Source of the DNA: Candidatus Margulisiibacteriota bacterium
GTDB lineage: Bacteria > Margulisbacteria > Riflemargulisbacteria > GWF2-39-127
Length of the DNA: 64,000 nt
Direction: 5' to 3'
Assembly (NCBI GenBank): GCA_003242895.1
Contig: QKMY01000024.1
Coordinates: 79,515 to 143,514, forward strand
Part shown: piece by piece, positions 52,614 to 62,009 of the stretch
Layout of the letters: every line of letters starts with the position of its first letter
How positions within the stretch are numbered: position 1 is the stretch's first letter
Translations under genes and position numbers: made by a program
The notes under the pieces: generated by a model
Databases searched by the model: none
Seen by the model: the letters and a program-made list of their open reading frames with translations, nothing else
What the model was told of the DNA's origin: nothing

Positions 52614-52694
52614 TCGATATATCATATCATTTATGCTAATGTTTGATTTGCTAAGAATTGTAAGCAATCTTAATATTTTATAAGAGAAAAAGAA

Positions 52695-53309
52695 TTATAG
52701 AGTATGTGCTATTTGAAAGAGTTTTGACAATTTTTCATAATCTTTTTTGCCATGGAATTTTTCGACGCCGCTACTTAGATCTATCGCATAAGGACTAGCT
52801 GTTTTTACGGCTTTAACGAGGTTGTCAGGATTAATACCCCCGGCAACGATAATTGGTATCCCATACTTTTTGGCTTCATGAGCTAGACCCCAATCAAAGG
52901 CCTGTCCTGTGCCACCAGCGGTATTTACTACATAAGTATCAAGAAGGATCCCTGATACGACATTTTTGTATTTATCGATGATTTTCAGGTCTTCAATGCC
53001 GAAAATCCTTATTGCTTTTATGGTTCTGCGATTTATTTTTGCACAAAAGTCGGGAGATTCATTTCCATGGAGTTGAATAATGTCTAGCTTGCAATCGTGA
53101 GTAACTTCGTTTATGTATTCTAAGCTTTCATTAACAAAAACACCGACAGTACTTATGAACGGAGGAAGTTCTTTAATTATTGCTTTAGCTTCATGCTGGC
53201 TGATTTGTCGAGGGCTTTTTGAGAAAATAAAGCCTAGTGATGAAGCGCCTAACGCTGCTGCATCAAGCGCGTCCGGCAAGTTTGTTATTCCACAAATTTT
53301 GATTTTCAA
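52695..53309 (-). CDS. trpF: Phosphoribosylanthranilate isomerase
   Basis: TrpF catalyses the third step of tryptophan synthesis. The 204-residue TIM-barrel protein has the catalytic KICGIT at residues 3-8 (Cys5), GFIFSKSPR (about 27-35), DIIQLHGNE (about 75-83), LLDTYV (about 121-126) and AGGINPDN (about 156-163) with DLSSGVE near the end. It lies 168 bp downstream of trpC on the same strand, the only trp gene not tightly packed with the others. Confidence 0.95.
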   Translation of the reverse strand: MKIKICGITNLPDALDAAALGASSLGFIFSKSPRQISQHEAKAIIKELPPFISTVGVFVNESLEYINEVTHDCKLDIIQLHGNESPDFCAKINRRTIKAIRIFGIEDLKIIDKYKNVVSGILLDTYVVNTAGGTGQAFDWGLAHEAKKYGIPIIVAGGINPDNLVKAVKTASPYAIDLSSGVEKFHGKKDYEKLSKLFQIAHTL

Positions 53310-53477
53310 TATGTGTCCTTATTCTCAAATAAATTCTAAACTATGTTACCATATTACGGGGAAAGAATCTATAGCGCTACGGGGCAAGATTGGCACTTTA
53401 ACGCCATCAAAGAATGACGATATAGAAAAGTTTCGGAGAGCAACCGCGTGATTTATTTTACGTGGCTGTAAAATAAA
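53310..53477 (-). other. trpC-trpF intergenic gap with a hairpin
   Basis: TTTATTTTAC (53452-53461) pairs perfectly with GTAAAATAAA (53468-53477), immediately after the trpC stop. The stem is AT-rich and no U-tract follows, so termination is uncertain. A smaller inverted repeat GATTGGC/GCCATC lies near 53390-53410. I could not match the region to a known riboswitch or T-box. Confidence 0.4.
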
Positions 53478-54257
53478 CTAAATAGGATAAGAAGTCCAGA
53501 AATGTAGTAAATCAGGGTTCGTTGCTAATCCTTCACCAATCAAGACTGCATGAATATTATGCTGGTTAATTTTAGATAGCTGCTCTGTTGTGGTTATACC
53601 GCTTTCGCAGACGATTGTTTTTTCTTTAGGAATTAATCTCTGAAGAGTAATCGTGGTGTTAATGTCGACCTGAAAACTTTTTAAATCGCGATTGTTGATT
53701 CCAATTATCTCACAAGGGGTATCGAGGACCATCTCCAGCTCCTCTTGGTTGTGTACTTCGCAGAGTACGTCCATTTTTAGGCTTTTGGCGAGAGAATAAT
53801 AATCTGATATTTGTTTTTTGTTTAAAATCGCGGCAATAAGTAATATTGCATCTGCCCCGATTACCTTCGATTCTAATATTTGGATTTCATCGAGAATAAA
53901 ATCCTTGCGGAGGAGCGGAATAGTTACAATCTTTTGTATTTCTGTCAGGTACTGATTATTTCCAAAAAAAAATTTCTCTTCAGTCAGAATTGAGAGCGCC
54001 GATGCCCCGTGTTGTTCAAAATCCTGAGCAATTTGTTGATGATTGAATTCATGCCGGATAATTCCCTTTGACGGGGAACCTTTTTTTACTTCGGCAATCA
54101 GGGAAAGAGAGGGGGTACTTAATGCTTCAGCAAAAGATTTAGTGAGAGACACTTCTTCTCTTTGCAACGCTAATCGTTCTAATTCCTGGTAGGAATAAGC
54201 TTTTTTTAAATTCTCAATTACGGTTTTTTTATAATTAGTTATAGTATCTAAAAACAT
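53478..54257 (-). CDS. trpC: Indole-3-glycerol phosphate synthase
   Basis: TrpC closes the indole ring in tryptophan synthesis. The protein from ATG at 54257 has 259 residues. Catalytic segments are IAEVKKGSPSKG (residues about 54-65), LRKDFILDE (about 116-124), LCEVHN-EEL and IGINNRDLKSF (about 182-192), with ESGI near 215. The open frame reaches back to 54311, but ATG at 54257 falls 1 nt after the trpD stop and gives the normal N-terminus. There is no Shine-Dalgarno sequence, so translational coupling to trpD is likely. Confidence 0.95.
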   Translation of the reverse strand: MFLDTITNYKKTVIENLKKAYSYQELERLALQREEVSLTKSFAEALSTPSLSLIAEVKKGSPSKGIIRHEFNHQQIAQDFEQHGASALSILTEEKFFFGNNQYLTEIQKIVTIPLLRKDFILDEIQILESKVIGADAILLIAAILNKKQISDYYSLAKSLKMDVLCEVHNQEELEMVLDTPCEIIGINNRDLKSFQVDINTTITLQRLIPKEKTIVCESGITTTEQLSKINQHNIHAVLIGEGLATNPDLLHFWTSYPI

Positions 54258-54258
54258 G

Positions 54259-55278
54259 TTAATTAAATTTTTGAGTATAATTGATAAATTCAAATAATTT
54301 ATCTTTTGCATTTCCGCTAGTGATGGCTTTTTGGGTTATATTGATAGCTTCCTGAAAATCTTCGGCTTTATTTGCAGCTAGTATTGCGGCAGATGCATTA
54401 AGAAGCGTGATGTCACGTTGAGGTCCTTTATTTTCTCCCGTCAGTACTGACCGCGTTATTTCAGCATTTTGCTTGCGGTCGCCACCAGTAATTGCAGCGC
54501 GTTCAGCAAGCTGTAACCCGTATTTTTGTGGGTCAAGATCATATGTAGTTATCTTGCCATTTAAGGAGAGCTCTGTAATCAACGTAGGTCCTGATATAGA
54601 TATTTCGTCTAGACCATCATAGCCGTGGACAACTAGTGCACGCTTTGAACCAAGCTTTTTCAGTACGCTTGCCATCGTTTCTGTAAGATTCGCATTGTAA
54701 ACTCCGAGAACCTGATATTGTGCTTTGGCCGGATTGGTGAGTGGGCCGAGTATATTGAATATCGTCCTGATTCCCAGTTCTTTTCTTGGCATTACTGCAT
54801 ATTTCATTGCACTATGGAATCTGGGTGCAAACATAAATCCGATTCCGACAGTATTAATTGTTTTTTCAACTTGTAATGGAGATAAGTTGATATTTACTCC
54901 CAGTTCCTCGAGAAGGTCGGCACAACCACATAGACTGGAAACACTTCTGTTTCCATGTTTTGCGATTTTTATACCACAGGCAGATGCAACAATTGCTGCC
55001 GTAGTCGAGATATTGAAAGAATGAGATAGATCGCCGCCAGTTCCGCAGGTGTCGACTACGTCCCCTTCCGGAGTGATGTTTTCTGCATGGTTTCTCATGG
55101 AGTAGGCCATGCCGGATATTTCATCAATTGTTTCTTTTTTCATGCGTAGTGCTGTGAGTAGCCCGCCTACCTGGATCGGTGTAGCTCTTCCTTCCATTAT
55201 TGTGTCCATAAGGCTGCAGGCTTCTTCAAAGGATAGGTTTTCGAAGTTAAGAAGTTTATTGAAAATAGTCTGCATCAC
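54259..55278 (-). CDS. trpD: Anthranilate phosphoribosyltransferase
   Basis: TrpD transfers phosphoribose from PRPP to anthranilate. The 339-residue protein has VDTCGTGGD (residues about 77-85), the PRPP-binding KHGNRSVSS (about 106-114), FMFAPRFHSAMK (about 148-159) and the metal-binding DGLDEIS (about 224-230). Length is normal. It overlaps trpG by 4 bp and is followed by trpC after 1 nt. Confidence 0.96.
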   Translation of the reverse strand: MMQTIFNKLLNFENLSFEEACSLMDTIMEGRATPIQVGGLLTALRMKKETIDEISGMAYSMRNHAENITPEGDVVDTCGTGGDLSHSFNISTTAAIVASACGIKIAKHGNRSVSSLCGCADLLEELGVNINLSPLQVEKTINTVGIGFMFAPRFHSAMKYAVMPRKELGIRTIFNILGPLTNPAKAQYQVLGVYNANLTETMASVLKKLGSKRALVVHGYDGLDEISISGPTLITELSLNGKITTYDLDPQKYGLQLAERAAITGGDRKQNAEITRSVLTGENKGPQRDITLLNASAAILAANKAEDFQEAINITQKAITSGNAKDKLFEFINYTQKFN

Positions 55279-55850
55279 AGTAAACCTCCGATTTTAAGGA
55301 AGTTCATGACGATTGTTTCTCCTGCTTTTGTCAGTATCGATTCGGGATGAAATTGTACTCCGTAAACTGGAAATTCTCGATGCTTAACTGCCATAATTTC
55401 GTTATCTTCGGATCTTGCAATAATCTCAAGGCACTGAGGCATCGATTGTTCTTCAATAACGAGTGAATGATATCGTATTGCTGTAAATGGAGAGGAGATG
55501 TTTTCGAATAACTCGTTCCCAATATGAGAAATTTGCGATGTTTTTCCGTGCATAAGCGTTTTTGCATTGATAATATTACCGCCAAAAACATATCCTATTG
55601 ATTGATGTCCAAGGCAGACCCCAAGAATGGGTTTTTTTGAATGGAAATTTTTTATAACCTCAATGCTTATTCCCGCTTCTTTAGGAGTACAAGGGCCCGG
55701 TGAGATAACAATAAGTTGTGGGTTAAGTTCTTCAATTTGTTCAATAGTTATCTGATCATTCCGGTAGACTTGAATGTCGGAAACAAATTTGCCGAAATAC
55801 TGAACAAGATTATAGGTAAATGAATCATAATTATCTATGAATAGGATCAT
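55275..55850 (-). CDS. trpG: Anthranilate synthase glutamine amidotransferase
   Basis: TrpG supplies ammonia from glutamine to TrpE. The 191-residue class I amidotransferase has nucleophile Cys in GVCLGHQSIG (residues about 77-86) and the His-Glu pair in VQFHPESI (about 170-177). DNYDSFTYNLVQ at the start and SPGPCTP near 51 are typical. Similar proteins serve folate synthesis, but its place between trpE and trpD indicates tryptophan. It overlaps trpD by 4 bp. Confidence 0.94.
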   Translation of the reverse strand: MILFIDNYDSFTYNLVQYFGKFVSDIQVYRNDQITIEQIEELNPQLIVISPGPCTPKEAGISIEVIKNFHSKKPILGVCLGHQSIGYVFGGNIINAKTLMHGKTSQISHIGNELFENISSPFTAIRYHSLVIEEQSMPQCLEIIARSEDNEIMAVKHREFPVYGVQFHPESILTKAGETIVMNFLKIGGLL

Positions 55851-55926
55851 TGAATTAATAAAACTCCTTGTATAAATTCAAAGAATATTTCCGCTTACTA
55901 TATAAGACTGCCATTTCCAGGTTGTT

Positions 55927-57378
55927 TTAGCAGACAGAAAGAAGTGGCTTTGCTTTGTTAATTGTTTCAATATATTCCTTTTCCGGATCGGAATCAGCCA
56001 CAATTCCTGCGCCCGCTTGCATATAGGCAGTGTCCTTATGTATTAAAATAGTTCTTATAATTATACCTGTATCCATGTTTCCTGCAAAGTCAAAATAACC
56101 AACCGCCCCCGCGTAATGACCTCTTTGAGTGTTTTCAAGTTCGTCGATGATTTCCATTGCTCTTATTTTGGGAGCCCCCGATACTGTTCCGGCTGGAAAA
56201 CATGCCCTGAGTAAGTCAAATCCATCGAATTGAGGATTGAGCTGCCCTTCTATATTTGAAGCAATATGCATGACATGTGAGTATCGTTCAATGTGCATAA
56301 GCGAGGTTGTTTGTATGGAATTATAGCTGCATACCCGTCCTAGGTCATTCCTTCCCAGATCAACGAGCATGATATGCTCAGCGTTTTCTTTGATGTCGGC
56401 TAACAGCTCTTTTTCCAGTTCGATATCAACTGCTGGAGTAGCCCCTCTGGGCCTTGTTCCCGCGATTGGGCGCAGTGTCGCTTTGTTGTTCTCGAGACGT
56501 ACGAGAATTTCTGGTGATGAGCCGATGAGTATCGCATCATCGAATTTAAGGTAGAACATATAGGGAGAAGGATTGACCATACGGAGTCTGCGATAGGTTG
56601 TGAAAGGGTCCGATGTAGTTTTTTTTGAAAATCGCTGAGAGAGAACAACTTGAAAAATATCTCCTTGATAAATGTATTGTTTTGCTTTTTCGACATTTTC
56701 TTTGAATTGATCGAGGGTAAGGTTGGAGGTATACTTGGTTTCATTTTCAGGAAGAATGCTTGTAAGCTTATGTTTTTGCGGGTCGAGCGGCTTACTGATT
56801 TTATGGAGAATACTATGGATATTGTTAATCGCAGTGTCATAAGCCTCCTTGAGATCATCTTTTACAAGTGCGTTAGCGATGATTATTATTTTATGTTTGA
56901 TATGGTCAAAAGCCATTATTGTTGTGGCGAGCATAAAGTGAACATCAGGGATTTGAAGATCGTCAGGATTTTTGTTGGGAATTTTTTCAATATATCTTAT
57001 TGCGTCATAGCCGAAGTAGCCTACAGCACCGCCATGGAAACGTGGAAGCAGTGGTATTTTTACCGGATTAAACTGGTGCATGAGTTCCTTCAATTTATGG
57101 ATAGGATCGCCCTCAAGATGTTCTGTAGAGCCATTTTGAGTGATTTTAATTGAATTCCCTTTTGCTTGGAAAACTATCATAGGGTCACTTCCGATAAATG
57201 AATATCGAGCTAATGTCTCGCCTCCTTCAACACTTTCAAGTAAAAAGGAAAACGGGGATTCTGTTTTCAGATACGCGCTAACCGGGGTTTCCAGGTCGGC
57301 CGGTATTTCCATAAAAACGGGGATTAAATTCCCCTGTAGTGACATTTCTTTGAATTGTTCAAATGGTGGATAGATCAT
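55927..57378 (-). CDS. trpE: Anthranilate synthase component I
   Basis: TrpE makes anthranilate from chorismate. The 483-residue protein has the N-terminal regulatory domain with the LLESVEGGE-ARYSFIG segment (residues about 46-62; tryptophan feedback site region). The chorismate-binding core follows, with YIYQGDIFQVVLSQRF (about 235-250), PIAGTRPRG (about 306-314), DLGRNDLGRVC (about 338-348) and FPAGTVSGAPKIRAMEII (about 395-412). It is the first trp gene, 81 bp after tyrS on the same strand. I see no T-box or Trp-rich leader peptide in that gap. Confidence 0.96.
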   Translation of the reverse strand: MIYPPFEQFKEMSLQGNLIPVFMEIPADLETPVSAYLKTESPFSFLLESVEGGETLARYSFIGSDPMIVFQAKGNSIKITQNGSTEHLEGDPIHKLKELMHQFNPVKIPLLPRFHGGAVGYFGYDAIRYIEKIPNKNPDDLQIPDVHFMLATTIMAFDHIKHKIIIIANALVKDDLKEAYDTAINNIHSILHKISKPLDPQKHKLTSILPENETKYTSNLTLDQFKENVEKAKQYIYQGDIFQVVLSQRFSKKTTSDPFTTYRRLRMVNPSPYMFYLKFDDAILIGSSPEILVRLENNKATLRPIAGTRPRGATPAVDIELEKELLADIKENAEHIMLVDLGRNDLGRVCSYNSIQTTSLMHIERYSHVMHIASNIEGQLNPQFDGFDLLRACFPAGTVSGAPKIRAMEIIDELENTQRGHYAGAVGYFDFAGNMDTGIIIRTILIHKDTAYMQAGAGIVADSDPEKEYIETINKAKPLLSVC

Positions 57379-57459
57379 TTGGTGCCTCTTTCACGGATAA
57401 CATTGTAATTCATGTAAGCAATTAGTAGTTATCATAGCATATATGTCTGACCCCCGTGG

Positions 57460-58641
57460 TTATTTGGGGATAATTTTTATGAACTTCCTTTTTCCTACCT
57501 TAATAATTAGATCTTTTTCAGGAATTATGCTGGAAGTATCTCTGGTTATCTTCTCCCCGTTGATTGAAATAGCTCCTTGTTCTATAAGTCTGCAATACTC
57601 TCTATTGCCAGTAACGAGGCCGTGTTCTTGTAAAAAGGCAACCAGTTTTATTTCCTCTGCCGGAAGCGTAATTGTTGGAATATTATCCGGAATTCCTGAA
57701 TTAGAAAAAACACGCTTGAATTCGTCACGTGCTTTTGCTGCATTCTCGTCACCACAAAACTCTTGCGTAATCATATAGGCTAGATTATCTTTGACTTCTC
57801 GCGGATGTTGAGTGCCGTTGGCAAGCCCAGCTTCAAGTTCTGTTATCTTTTCAGGAGATAAAGGTGTCAACAATTTATAGTAACGAATAATCAACGAATC
57901 TGGTATTGACATGATTTTGCCGAATATATTCGACGGGCTTTCAGTAATTCCGATATGATTGCCTAGGCTTTTGCTCATTTTTTGAACGCCGTCGGTCCCT
58001 TCCAGGATCGGCATGGTAATAATGACTTGCGGATTTTGCCCGTATTCTTTTTGGAGATGTCTCCCCATCAATAAATTGAATTTCTGATCGGTACCACCAA
58101 TCTCAATGTCTGCATTTAACTCTACTGAATCGTAGCCTTGAAACAATGGGTAGAGAAATTCGTGGACACATATAGACTGCTCATTCTTAAATCTTTTTTC
58201 GAAGTCATCCCGTTCTAGCATTCGTGCAACTGTATACTTGCTGGTAAGCTTAACCATATCGATTGCAGATAGAGTTCTCAACCAGGTACTATTATAAACT
58301 ACTTGTGTCTTTTCCCGGTCGAGGATACGGAATATCTGATCTTGATAGGATTTCGCATTTTCCAGCACTTGCTCTTTGGATAAAGGCTTTCTAGTCTCTG
58401 ATTTCCCTGTCGGGTCGCCGATCATTGCTGTGAAATCTCCGATGAGAAATATCACCTCATGACCCAGCTTTTGGAGCTCTTTTAGCTTTCTAAGAATAAC
58501 GGTGTGACCGAGGTGAAGATCAGGCGCAGATGGGTCTGCTCCAAACTTTATCCTCAAAGGGCGGTTTAATTGTAACTTTTCAATTAAACTTTCTCGTGGT
58601 ATTATTTCTTCAGTATTGTATTGAATCAGAGATATGTCCAT
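57460..58641 (-). CDS. tyrS: Tyrosyl-tRNA synthetase
   Basis: This class I synthetase charges tRNA-Tyr. The 393-residue protein has the HIGH-type motif [10 protein letters not shown] (residues about 41-50), [19 protein letters not shown] (about 168-186), KMSKSLGN (about 220-227) and a C-terminal S4-like RNA-binding domain (about 325-393). The LHLGH form places it in the TyrZ-like subgroup. It lies upstream of trpE on the same strand and divergent from the PBP gene. Confidence 0.95.
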   Translation of the reverse strand: MDISLIQYNTEEIIPRESLIEKLQLNRPLRIKFGADPSAPDLHLGHTVILRKLKELQKLGHEVIFLIGDFTAMIGDPTGKSETRKPLSKEQVLENAKSYQDQIFRILDREKTQVVYNSTWLRTLSAIDMVKLTSKYTVARMLERDDFEKRFKNEQSICVHEFLYPLFQGYDSVELNADIEIGGTDQKFNLLMGRHLQKEYGQNPQVIITMPILEGTDGVQKMSKSLGNHIGITESPSNIFGKIMSIPDSLIIRYYKLLTPLSPEKITELEAGLANGTQHPREVKDNLAYMITQEFCGDENAAKARDEFKRVFSNSGIPDNIPTITLPAEEIKLVAFLQEHGLVTGNREYCRLIEQGAISINGEKITRDTSSIIPEKDLIIKVGKRKFIKIIPK

Positions 58642-58732
58642 GTTTAATCACTTTCACGCTATTCAAATATTTAGATAATTATTTTGATGAATGCACCGCT
58701 AAATCATATCAAATATAAAAGGAGTAATCAAG

Positions 58733-60916
58733 TTGGTTTTTGAGTCTAGACGAGGAATTGGAAAAGTGTCAAAGTCTCCTCGAAAATCGAAGGGTACTTC
58801 CTATCGAGGAAACGCTGCTCGAAGAAATAGTTTTCCCGGAACTTTTTTTAAAAGCCTTTTAATTGCATTGGCAATTGGCCTTTTTATTTTGTTAGGCGCG
58901 GGAATCTATGGCTTCAATATGATCAAAGGACTTCCCGAAGTAGACAAGATAGCTGTCAATATACCGAATGAGACTACTAAAATATATTCTGCCGATAACG
59001 TCCTGCTTGCCGATCTGCATAAAGAAGAGAACAGGGTTGTTGTTCATTTGTCCGATATTTCACAAAATCTTAAAACGGCTCTTGTTGCCATGGAAGATAG
59101 CCGGTTTTATAGGCATCACGGTATTGATATTCGTGCCATTTTTCGTGCGTTATCAAAAGATATCATAAAAAGAAAAGCTGTTGAAGGCGCTAGTACCTTA
59201 ACTCAGCAGCTTGCCAGAAATGTTTTTTTGACCAAAGAAAAGACCTTGTCTCGTAAACTAGGCGAAATTGTCCTGGCCTTTCAGATTGAAAGAAAATACA
59301 CAAAAGAAGAAATAATGGAGATGTACCTTAACCAGGTATACTGGGGACATAATGCTTACGGAATAGAGTCTGCTTCACAATTGTATTTCGGTAAACATGC
59401 CAGCAATCTTTCATTAGCGGAAAGCGCTATGCTGGTTGGTTTATTAAAAGGTCCGGAGATTTATTCTCCCTATAAAGATATGAACGCTGCTAAGGAGCGC
59501 CAGGAATCAGTATTGGGAAGATTGATAACTTTAGGATACATTACCGAAGCTCAGGGTGCTGAAGGCCTTAATCAGCCGATAGTCTTAGCAGGGTTAAAGA
59601 AAGTCCAGTACAGAGCTCCTTATTTTACAAGTTATGTCATTGACCAGTTAATCAGGATGCTTGGAGAAAATGAAGTTTACAGCAGCGGTATGAAAGTTTA
59701 TACGACACTTGATTATCAACTTCAGCAATATGCAGAAAATGCAGTACAAAGGGCTATAGATCGAGTGGGACGAACTTCATCTGCTAATTTTTCTGAAGCA
59801 GCTTTGCTTAGTATTAATCCGAGAACCGGCTATATTCTGGGTATGGTTGGCGGGAAAGATTATTTGAATAGTGAATTCAATAGGGCGACTCAGTCTTATC
59901 GGCAGCCAGGTTCTGCATTTAAGCCATTTGCTTATTTAAGTGCATTGGATCGAGGGTTATCTCCTGGAACGGTTATGGATGACTCGGCAGTTACCTATAA
60001 TACTTATGACGGGGCATATGTTCCTCAAAACTACGACAAGCAATATAGCGGTTCTATGCCGCTGAGACGGGCTCTGGAATTATCTAAGAATGTTGTTGCC
60101 GTTAAAATTAGCGATTTAATCGGTGCGAACAGTATTATTGATACTGCAAAAAACCTTGGTATTAACAGCAAGCTCCAGAATATTCTTTCATTGCCTTTAG
60201 GTGCTTGTGAAGTGTCGATGATGGAAATGGCTTATGCTTATGGGGTATTAGCAAATAGAGGTATTAAGACAAAGCCGATATCGATATTTCGAATTGAAGA
60301 CAGGAATGGTATTGAAATATACAGAAATCGTGTTGAAACTTCGCATGTTTTTAATGAAAATATGGTCAATGTACTTGTCGATATGATGAAAGGCGTAATC
60401 CTGAATGGAACTGGCAGAGGGGCGGCACTTCCTCGTCCAATGGCTGGGAAAACCGGGACTACTAGTGATTATAAAGATGCCTGGTTTATTGGTTTTGTTC
60501 CTCAAATGGTTACGTCTACATGGGTAGGAAATGATAATAATACCCCGATGAATAATGTGACAGGTGGCGGTGTGCCAGCGAAAATATGGCGTGATTATAT
60601 GAAAAATGCTCTTCAGAACATCCCAGTTATGGATTTTCCTAAGCCAAAAGATTTGATCCCTGTGAAAATATGTTGGGATTCTGGTTTGAAAGCAACTGAA
60701 TATTGTCGGACAGATAGAGTGTCAGTGGAAAAATTTTGGAAAGATAAAGTTCCCGACGACTATTGCAATGTTCATTTTGCGAAGAAAAATGGAAATGCAA
60801 AGCCAGGCGTTAACTGGCTGGATGAATTCTTTGGAGAAAATAATAACAATGAGATGAGTGAACCTGAACCGCAAGAACCTACGACAAATCGAGAAGATAT
60901 GGATCAGCCTGAGTAA
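58733..60916 (+). CDS. Class A penicillin-binding protein (PBP1A-type)
   Basis: This bifunctional peptidoglycan polymerase is anchored in the inner membrane. The 727-residue protein has a basic cytoplasmic tail, a membrane helix (residues about 37-60) and a GT51 glycosyltransferase domain. The catalytic Glu of that domain lies in MEDSRFYRHHGID (about 118-130), followed by EGASTLTQQLARN. The transpeptidase domain has SxxK (GSAFKPF, about 393-399), SKNVVAVK near 450 and KTGTT near 572. The start is TTG at 58733, 9 nt after AAAAGGAG. A Pro/Glu-rich tail ends the protein. Confidence 0.94.
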   Translation: MVFESRRGIGKVSKSPRKSKGTSYRGNAARRNSFPGTFFKSLLIALAIGLFILLGAGIYGFNMIKGLPEVDKIAVNIPNETTKIYSADNVLLADLHKEENRVVVHLSDISQNLKTALVAMEDSRFYRHHGIDIRAIFRALSKDIIKRKAVEGASTLTQQLARNVFLTKEKTLSRKLGEIVLAFQIERKYTKEEIMEMYLNQVYWGHNAYGIESASQLYFGKHASNLSLAESAMLVGLLKGPEIYSPYKDMNAAKERQESVLGRLITLGYITEAQGAEGLNQPIVLAGLKKVQYRAPYFTSYVIDQLIRMLGENEVYSSGMKVYTTLDYQLQQYAENAVQRAIDRVGRTSSANFSEAALLSINPRTGYILGMVGGKDYLNSEFNRATQSYRQPGSAFKPFAYLSALDRGLSPGTVMDDSAVTYNTYDGAYVPQNYDKQYSGSMPLRRALELSKNVVAVKISDLIGANSIIDTAKNLGINSKLQNILSLPLGACEVSMMEMAYAYGVLANRGIKTKPISIFRIEDRNGIEIYRNRVETSHVFNENMVNVLVDMMKGVILNGTGRGAALPRPMAGKTGTTSDYKDAWFIGFVPQMVTSTWVGNDNNTPMNNVTGGGVPAKIWRDYMKNALQNIPVMDFPKPKDLIPVKICWDSGLKATEYCRTDRVSVEKFWKDKVPDDYCNVHFAKKNGNAKPGVNWLDEFFGENNNNEMSEPEPQEPTTNREDMDQPE

Positions 60917-60948
60917 TAGAAAAAAATTATCTGCTAACTACAAAATAA

Positions 60949-60974
60949 AATACCCAGCTGTCAGGCTGGGTATT
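60949..60974 (-). terminator. Bidirectional terminator between PBP gene and prs
   Basis: AATACCCAGC (60949-60958) pairs with GCTGGGTATT (60965-60974) around a 6-nt loop. The minus-strand side is followed by TTATTTTG, favouring termination of prs, and it lies between two convergent genes. Confidence 0.7.
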
Positions 60975-60996
60975 GTTGTAATAAATTAGTTGTTGG

Positions 60997-61953
60997 TTAT
61001 GCTTCAAACAGTTCTGAAATACTTTTGTTCGAAAAGTTTCTTGATATTGCTTCAGCAAGAAGCGGTGCTGCCGAAATTATCTTGAGACCGGGAAATTGTT
61101 TTTCCTTTGGAATTGGAATTGTGTTTGTGGTGACTACTTCTTTGAAGTTTGCATTTGTAAGCCGTTCAATTGCCGGACCACTGAAGACAGGATGTGTTGT
61201 TGCCAAGTAGATTTCCGGATTCGCCCCGTGTTCGCGTAAAACCTTGAGTCCTTGCGTTACGCTGCCGCCGGTATCAACCATATCGTCAAACAGGATAACT
61301 GTTTTATCTTTAACATCGCCGACGACATGCATGATGTCGGCAACATTGTGTTCAGGTCGGCTTTTGTGAAGTATGGCTAGCTGTGCTCCTATTTTGTCCG
61401 AAAACTTTTTTGCCATTTTTGCCCGGCCGGTGTCTGGTGCAACCACAACGGCATCTTTTATCCCTTTATTTGCGAAATATCTTGCAAAAAGGGGAAGTGC
61501 AGTTAAGTGATCTACTGGTACATTGAAGTATCCCTGGATTTGGTCTGCATGTAAATCCATCGTAATTATTCTATTTATCCCTGCGGTAGTTAGCAGATCG
61601 GCTATCAGACGTGCGGATATTGGCTCTCTCGGTGCTGATTTTTTATCCTGTCGTGCATATGCATAATGTGGAATAATGACATTAATTGATTTTGCGGAGG
61701 CTCTCTTAAGGGCATCGATGATAATAAACAATTCCATGATGTCTTCATTGACATTACTACTCCCGGTTTGAAGAACAAACGTATCAATTCCTCTGGTAGT
61801 TTCAAGGACTCTTGCATATATTTCACCGCAACTAAACCTTGATATTTTTATTTTTGCACATTCTATATTGAGATACCCTGCAATTTCTTCTCCGAGCTTG
61901 GGGTGGGAGCTGCCGCAAAAAAGCTTCATTCCCGATAAATTTGAATCAGTCAT
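60997..61953 (-). CDS. prs: Ribose-phosphate pyrophosphokinase
   Basis: Prs makes PRPP from ribose 5-phosphate and ATP, feeding purine, pyrimidine, histidine and tryptophan synthesis, including TrpD in this window. The 318-residue protein has YARQDKK (residues about 98-104), the metal-binding DLHADQIQGYF (about 133-143) and the PRPP loop LFDDMVDTGGS (about 220-230). Length is normal. A GGAG-type site precedes ATG. It follows the miaB-like gene by 56 bp. Confidence 0.96.
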   Translation of the reverse strand: MTDSNLSGMKLFCGSSHPKLGEEIAGYLNIECAKIKISRFSCGEIYARVLETTRGIDTFVLQTGSSNVNEDIMELFIIIDALKRASAKSINVIIPHYAYARQDKKSAPREPISARLIADLLTTAGINRIITMDLHADQIQGYFNVPVDHLTALPLFARYFANKGIKDAVVVAPDTGRAKMAKKFSDKIGAQLAILHKSRPEHNVADIMHVVGDVKDKTVILFDDMVDTGGSVTQGLKVLREHGANPEIYLATTHPVFSGPAIERLTNANFKEVVTTNTIPIPKEKQFPGLKIISAAPLLAEAISRNFSNKSISELFEA

Positions 61954-62009
61954 TATTTGACTCCTTTGGCCTGAAACGTTAGATCTTAAAATGAGATTAA
62001 GGATACAAA

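Noticed and set aside
53310..53477. Riboswitch between trpC and trpF
   Set aside because: I could not fit the region to any known riboswitch consensus. Only short hairpins are visible.
57379..57459. T-box or Trp leader-peptide attenuator before trpE
   Set aside because: The 81-bp gap is too short for a T-box, contains no tandem Trp codons in a leader frame and no terminator/antiterminator pair.
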